Part shown: piece after piece, positions 5,480 through 6,879 of the stretch | How positions within the stretch are numbered: position 1 is the stretch's first letter | Layout of the letters: every line of letters starts with the position of its first letter | From: an uncultured Pseudomonadales bacterium | GTDB lineage: Bacteria > Pseudomonadota > Gammaproteobacteria > Pseudomonadales > Cellvibrionaceae | Direction of reading: 5' to 3' | Assembly (NCBI GenBank): GCA_938048505.1 | Contig: CALIUX010000050.1 | Coordinates: 1 to 6,879, forward strand | Length of the DNA stretch: 6,879 nucleotides | Program-made: the position numbers and the translations under genes | Notes under the pieces: model-generated | The model's database searches: none | What the model saw: the letters and a program-made list of their open reading frames with translations, nothing else | What the model was told of the DNA's origin: nothing

Positions 5480-6871
5480 ATGGCTGAATGGATACCCTTT
5501 TTACTTTTTGCCTGCATTTGCGCAGCCCTTCTACTGGGCTACCCCGTGGCGTTTACACTGGCTGGCGTGAGCTTATGGTTTGCAGGTTTTGGGGTTTTGA
5601 GCGGGCATTTTGACTTAAATAGCTTGGGGTTTATCCCTGAGCGCCTCTTTGGTATTTACAGTAAAGAAACGCTGATTGCGGTGCCACTATTTGTATTTAT
5701 GGGCGTAATGCTCGAGCGCACCAAACTAGCAGAAGAGCTTCTAGAAAGCATGGCGGTAGCCTGTAAAAAACTTCCCGCAGGTTTGGGGTTATCCGTTGTT
5801 CTTGTAGGCATGCTACTTGCCGCGAGCACAGGCATAGTCGGTGCAACCGTTGTCACCATGGGGTTAATGTCACTACCCGTTATGCTTAAGCAAGGCTACA
5901 GCCCTAGACTCGCAACGGGCACCATTTGCGCGACCGGCACATTGGGGCAGATTATTCCACCATCTATTGCACTGGTTTTACTGGGTGATATTTTATCGAA
6001 TGCCCATCAACAAGCTCAGCTCAAGCTCGGGATCTTTAACGCAGCACCATTATCGGTTGGCGATCTCTTTATGGGTGCGATCCTACCCGGCTTGATGCTT
6101 GTGGGGATGTACATTATCTACCTGTTAGCCGTAGGAAAGTTCAGGCCTGAATTAGCGCCATCCAAGGCCTCACTCAATACACTTGATGACAAGTGCACTC
6201 ACACCATAACGCCGTACCGTCTATGGGTAAGCATTGCGCCACCGCTTGTTTTAATTGTGACGGTACTAGGCTCCATCATGACAGGCGTCGCTACGCCCAC
6301 AGAAGCAGCAGGAATTGGTGCCTTTGCCGCCACTTTTCTGGCGTTGATCAAGAAGCAGCTGCCTTATAAAACCCTGACAGATGTTGTCCGCAGCACAACC
6401 AAAATAACCAGTATGGTCTTTACTATCCTGATCGGTGCGTCGATTTTTTCGCTTGTTTTTATTGGATTCGGCGGCAAAGAGCTGATTGAACAGTTTTTTG
6501 CTGAATTACCCGGTGGTGCATTAACAGCCATGCTTATTGTCATGGCCGTCATATTTTTGCTGGGATTTATTCTCGACTTTATCGAAATCACTTTTGTGGT
6601 TATTCCACTCGTCGGGCCGGGTTTACTCATGATGGGAATCGACCCGATTTGGCTGGGCATCATGATCGCACTCAATTTGCAAACATCCTTCTTAACGCCG
6701 CCCTTTGGCTTTGCGCTCTTTTACCTAAGAGGGGTAGCACCTAAAACCGTGCATACAAGTGATATCTACCGTGGTGTCATTCCTTTTGTTGCCATGCAAT
6801 TAATCTTGCTTTGCGCATTAGCATTACAGCCTAAGCTGGTCACCTGGCTACCTCAATTAGTCAATGGGTAG
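5480..6871 (+). CDS. TRAP transporter large permease subunit (DctM type)
   Basis: Large membrane subunit that forms the transport path of a TRAP carrier, in the ion transporter superfamily. The complete protein has 463 residues, is almost wholly hydrophobic, and probably has 11-13 membrane segments. Family landmarks are GYPVAFTLAGVS (20-31), ETLIAVPLFVFMGVMLE (63-79), a glycine-rich GIVGATVVTMG (118-128), GTLGQIIPPSIALVLLGD (153-170), GVATPTEAAGIGAF (270-283) and, near the end, LNLQTSFLTPPFGFALFYLRGVAP. The first half and second half repeat the same layout, as usual for DctM. A polar loop of about 25 residues after GD (around 171-195) and the overall length fit the COG4664-like subgroup of mannitol/chloroaromatic type, whose true substrates vary. 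Only eight bases follow the stop, so a downstream binding-protein gene could lie just outside. Family assignment is secure; substrate is unknown. Confidence 0.94.
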   Translation: MAEWIPFLLFACICAALLLGYPVAFTLAGVSLWFAGFGVLSGHFDLNSLGFIPERLFGIYSKETLIAVPLFVFMGVMLERTKLAEELLESMAVACKKLPAGLGLSVVLVGMLLAASTGIVGATVVTMGLMSLPVMLKQGYSPRLATGTICATGTLGQIIPPSIALVLLGDILSNAHQQAQLKLGIFNAAPLSVGDLFMGAILPGLMLVGMYIIYLLAVGKFRPELAPSKASLNTLDDKCTHTITPYRLWVSIAPPLVLIVTVLGSIMTGVATPTEAAGIGAFAATFLALIKKQLPYKTLTDVVRSTTKITSMVFTILIGASIFSLVFIGFGGKELIEQFFAELPGGALTAMLIVMAVIFLLGFILDFIEITFVVIPLVGPGLLMMGIDPIWLGIMIALNLQTSFLTPPFGFALFYLRGVAPKTVHTSDIYRGVIPFVAMQLILLCALALQPKLVTWLPQLVNG

Positions 6872-6879
6872 CCGCTGAA

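Overview
The window reads as chromosomal DNA of a Gram-negative bacterium, most likely a marine-type gammaproteobacterium. This is inferred from the secreted periplasmic binding protein, the long-form Pst permeases, a TRAP transporter and the moderate base composition. No marker gene fixes the taxon. Every recognisable gene encodes membrane transport. I see no RNA gene, insertion sequence, phage gene, CRISPR array or defence gene, and no gene-free stretch longer than 300 bases.

The left two thirds is a minus-strand high-affinity phosphate uptake operon in the order pstS (3633-4688), pstC (2098-3492), pstA (780-2105) and pstB (729 to the left edge, where its C-terminal end is cut off). PstS captures phosphate in the periplasm, PstC and PstA form the inner-membrane channel, and PstB supplies ATP hydrolysis. 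PstC and PstA are the long variants with extra N-terminal membrane and periplasmic sequence. A strong hairpin followed by a T-rich tract lies between pstS and pstC. It probably lets the binding protein be made in excess over the membrane parts. A degenerate Pho-box-like array with a possible -10 lies upstream of pstS, and a second, weaker one sits just before the hairpin.

The right third, on the plus strand, is a divergently transcribed pair for a TRAP carrier: the small (DctQ-type, 4887-5447) and large (DctM-type, 5480-6871) membrane subunits, of the kind grouped with mannitol/chloroaromatic TRAP systems. No solute-binding (DctP-type) gene is visible. It may lie beyond the right edge or elsewhere. 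The 198-base gap 4689-4886 holds the promoters of both operons.

Overall this is a well-known kind of locus. The points worth a second look are regulatory: the hairpin, the Pho-box candidates, the shared divergent promoter region and the missing TRAP binding protein. I found no convincing new biological system.
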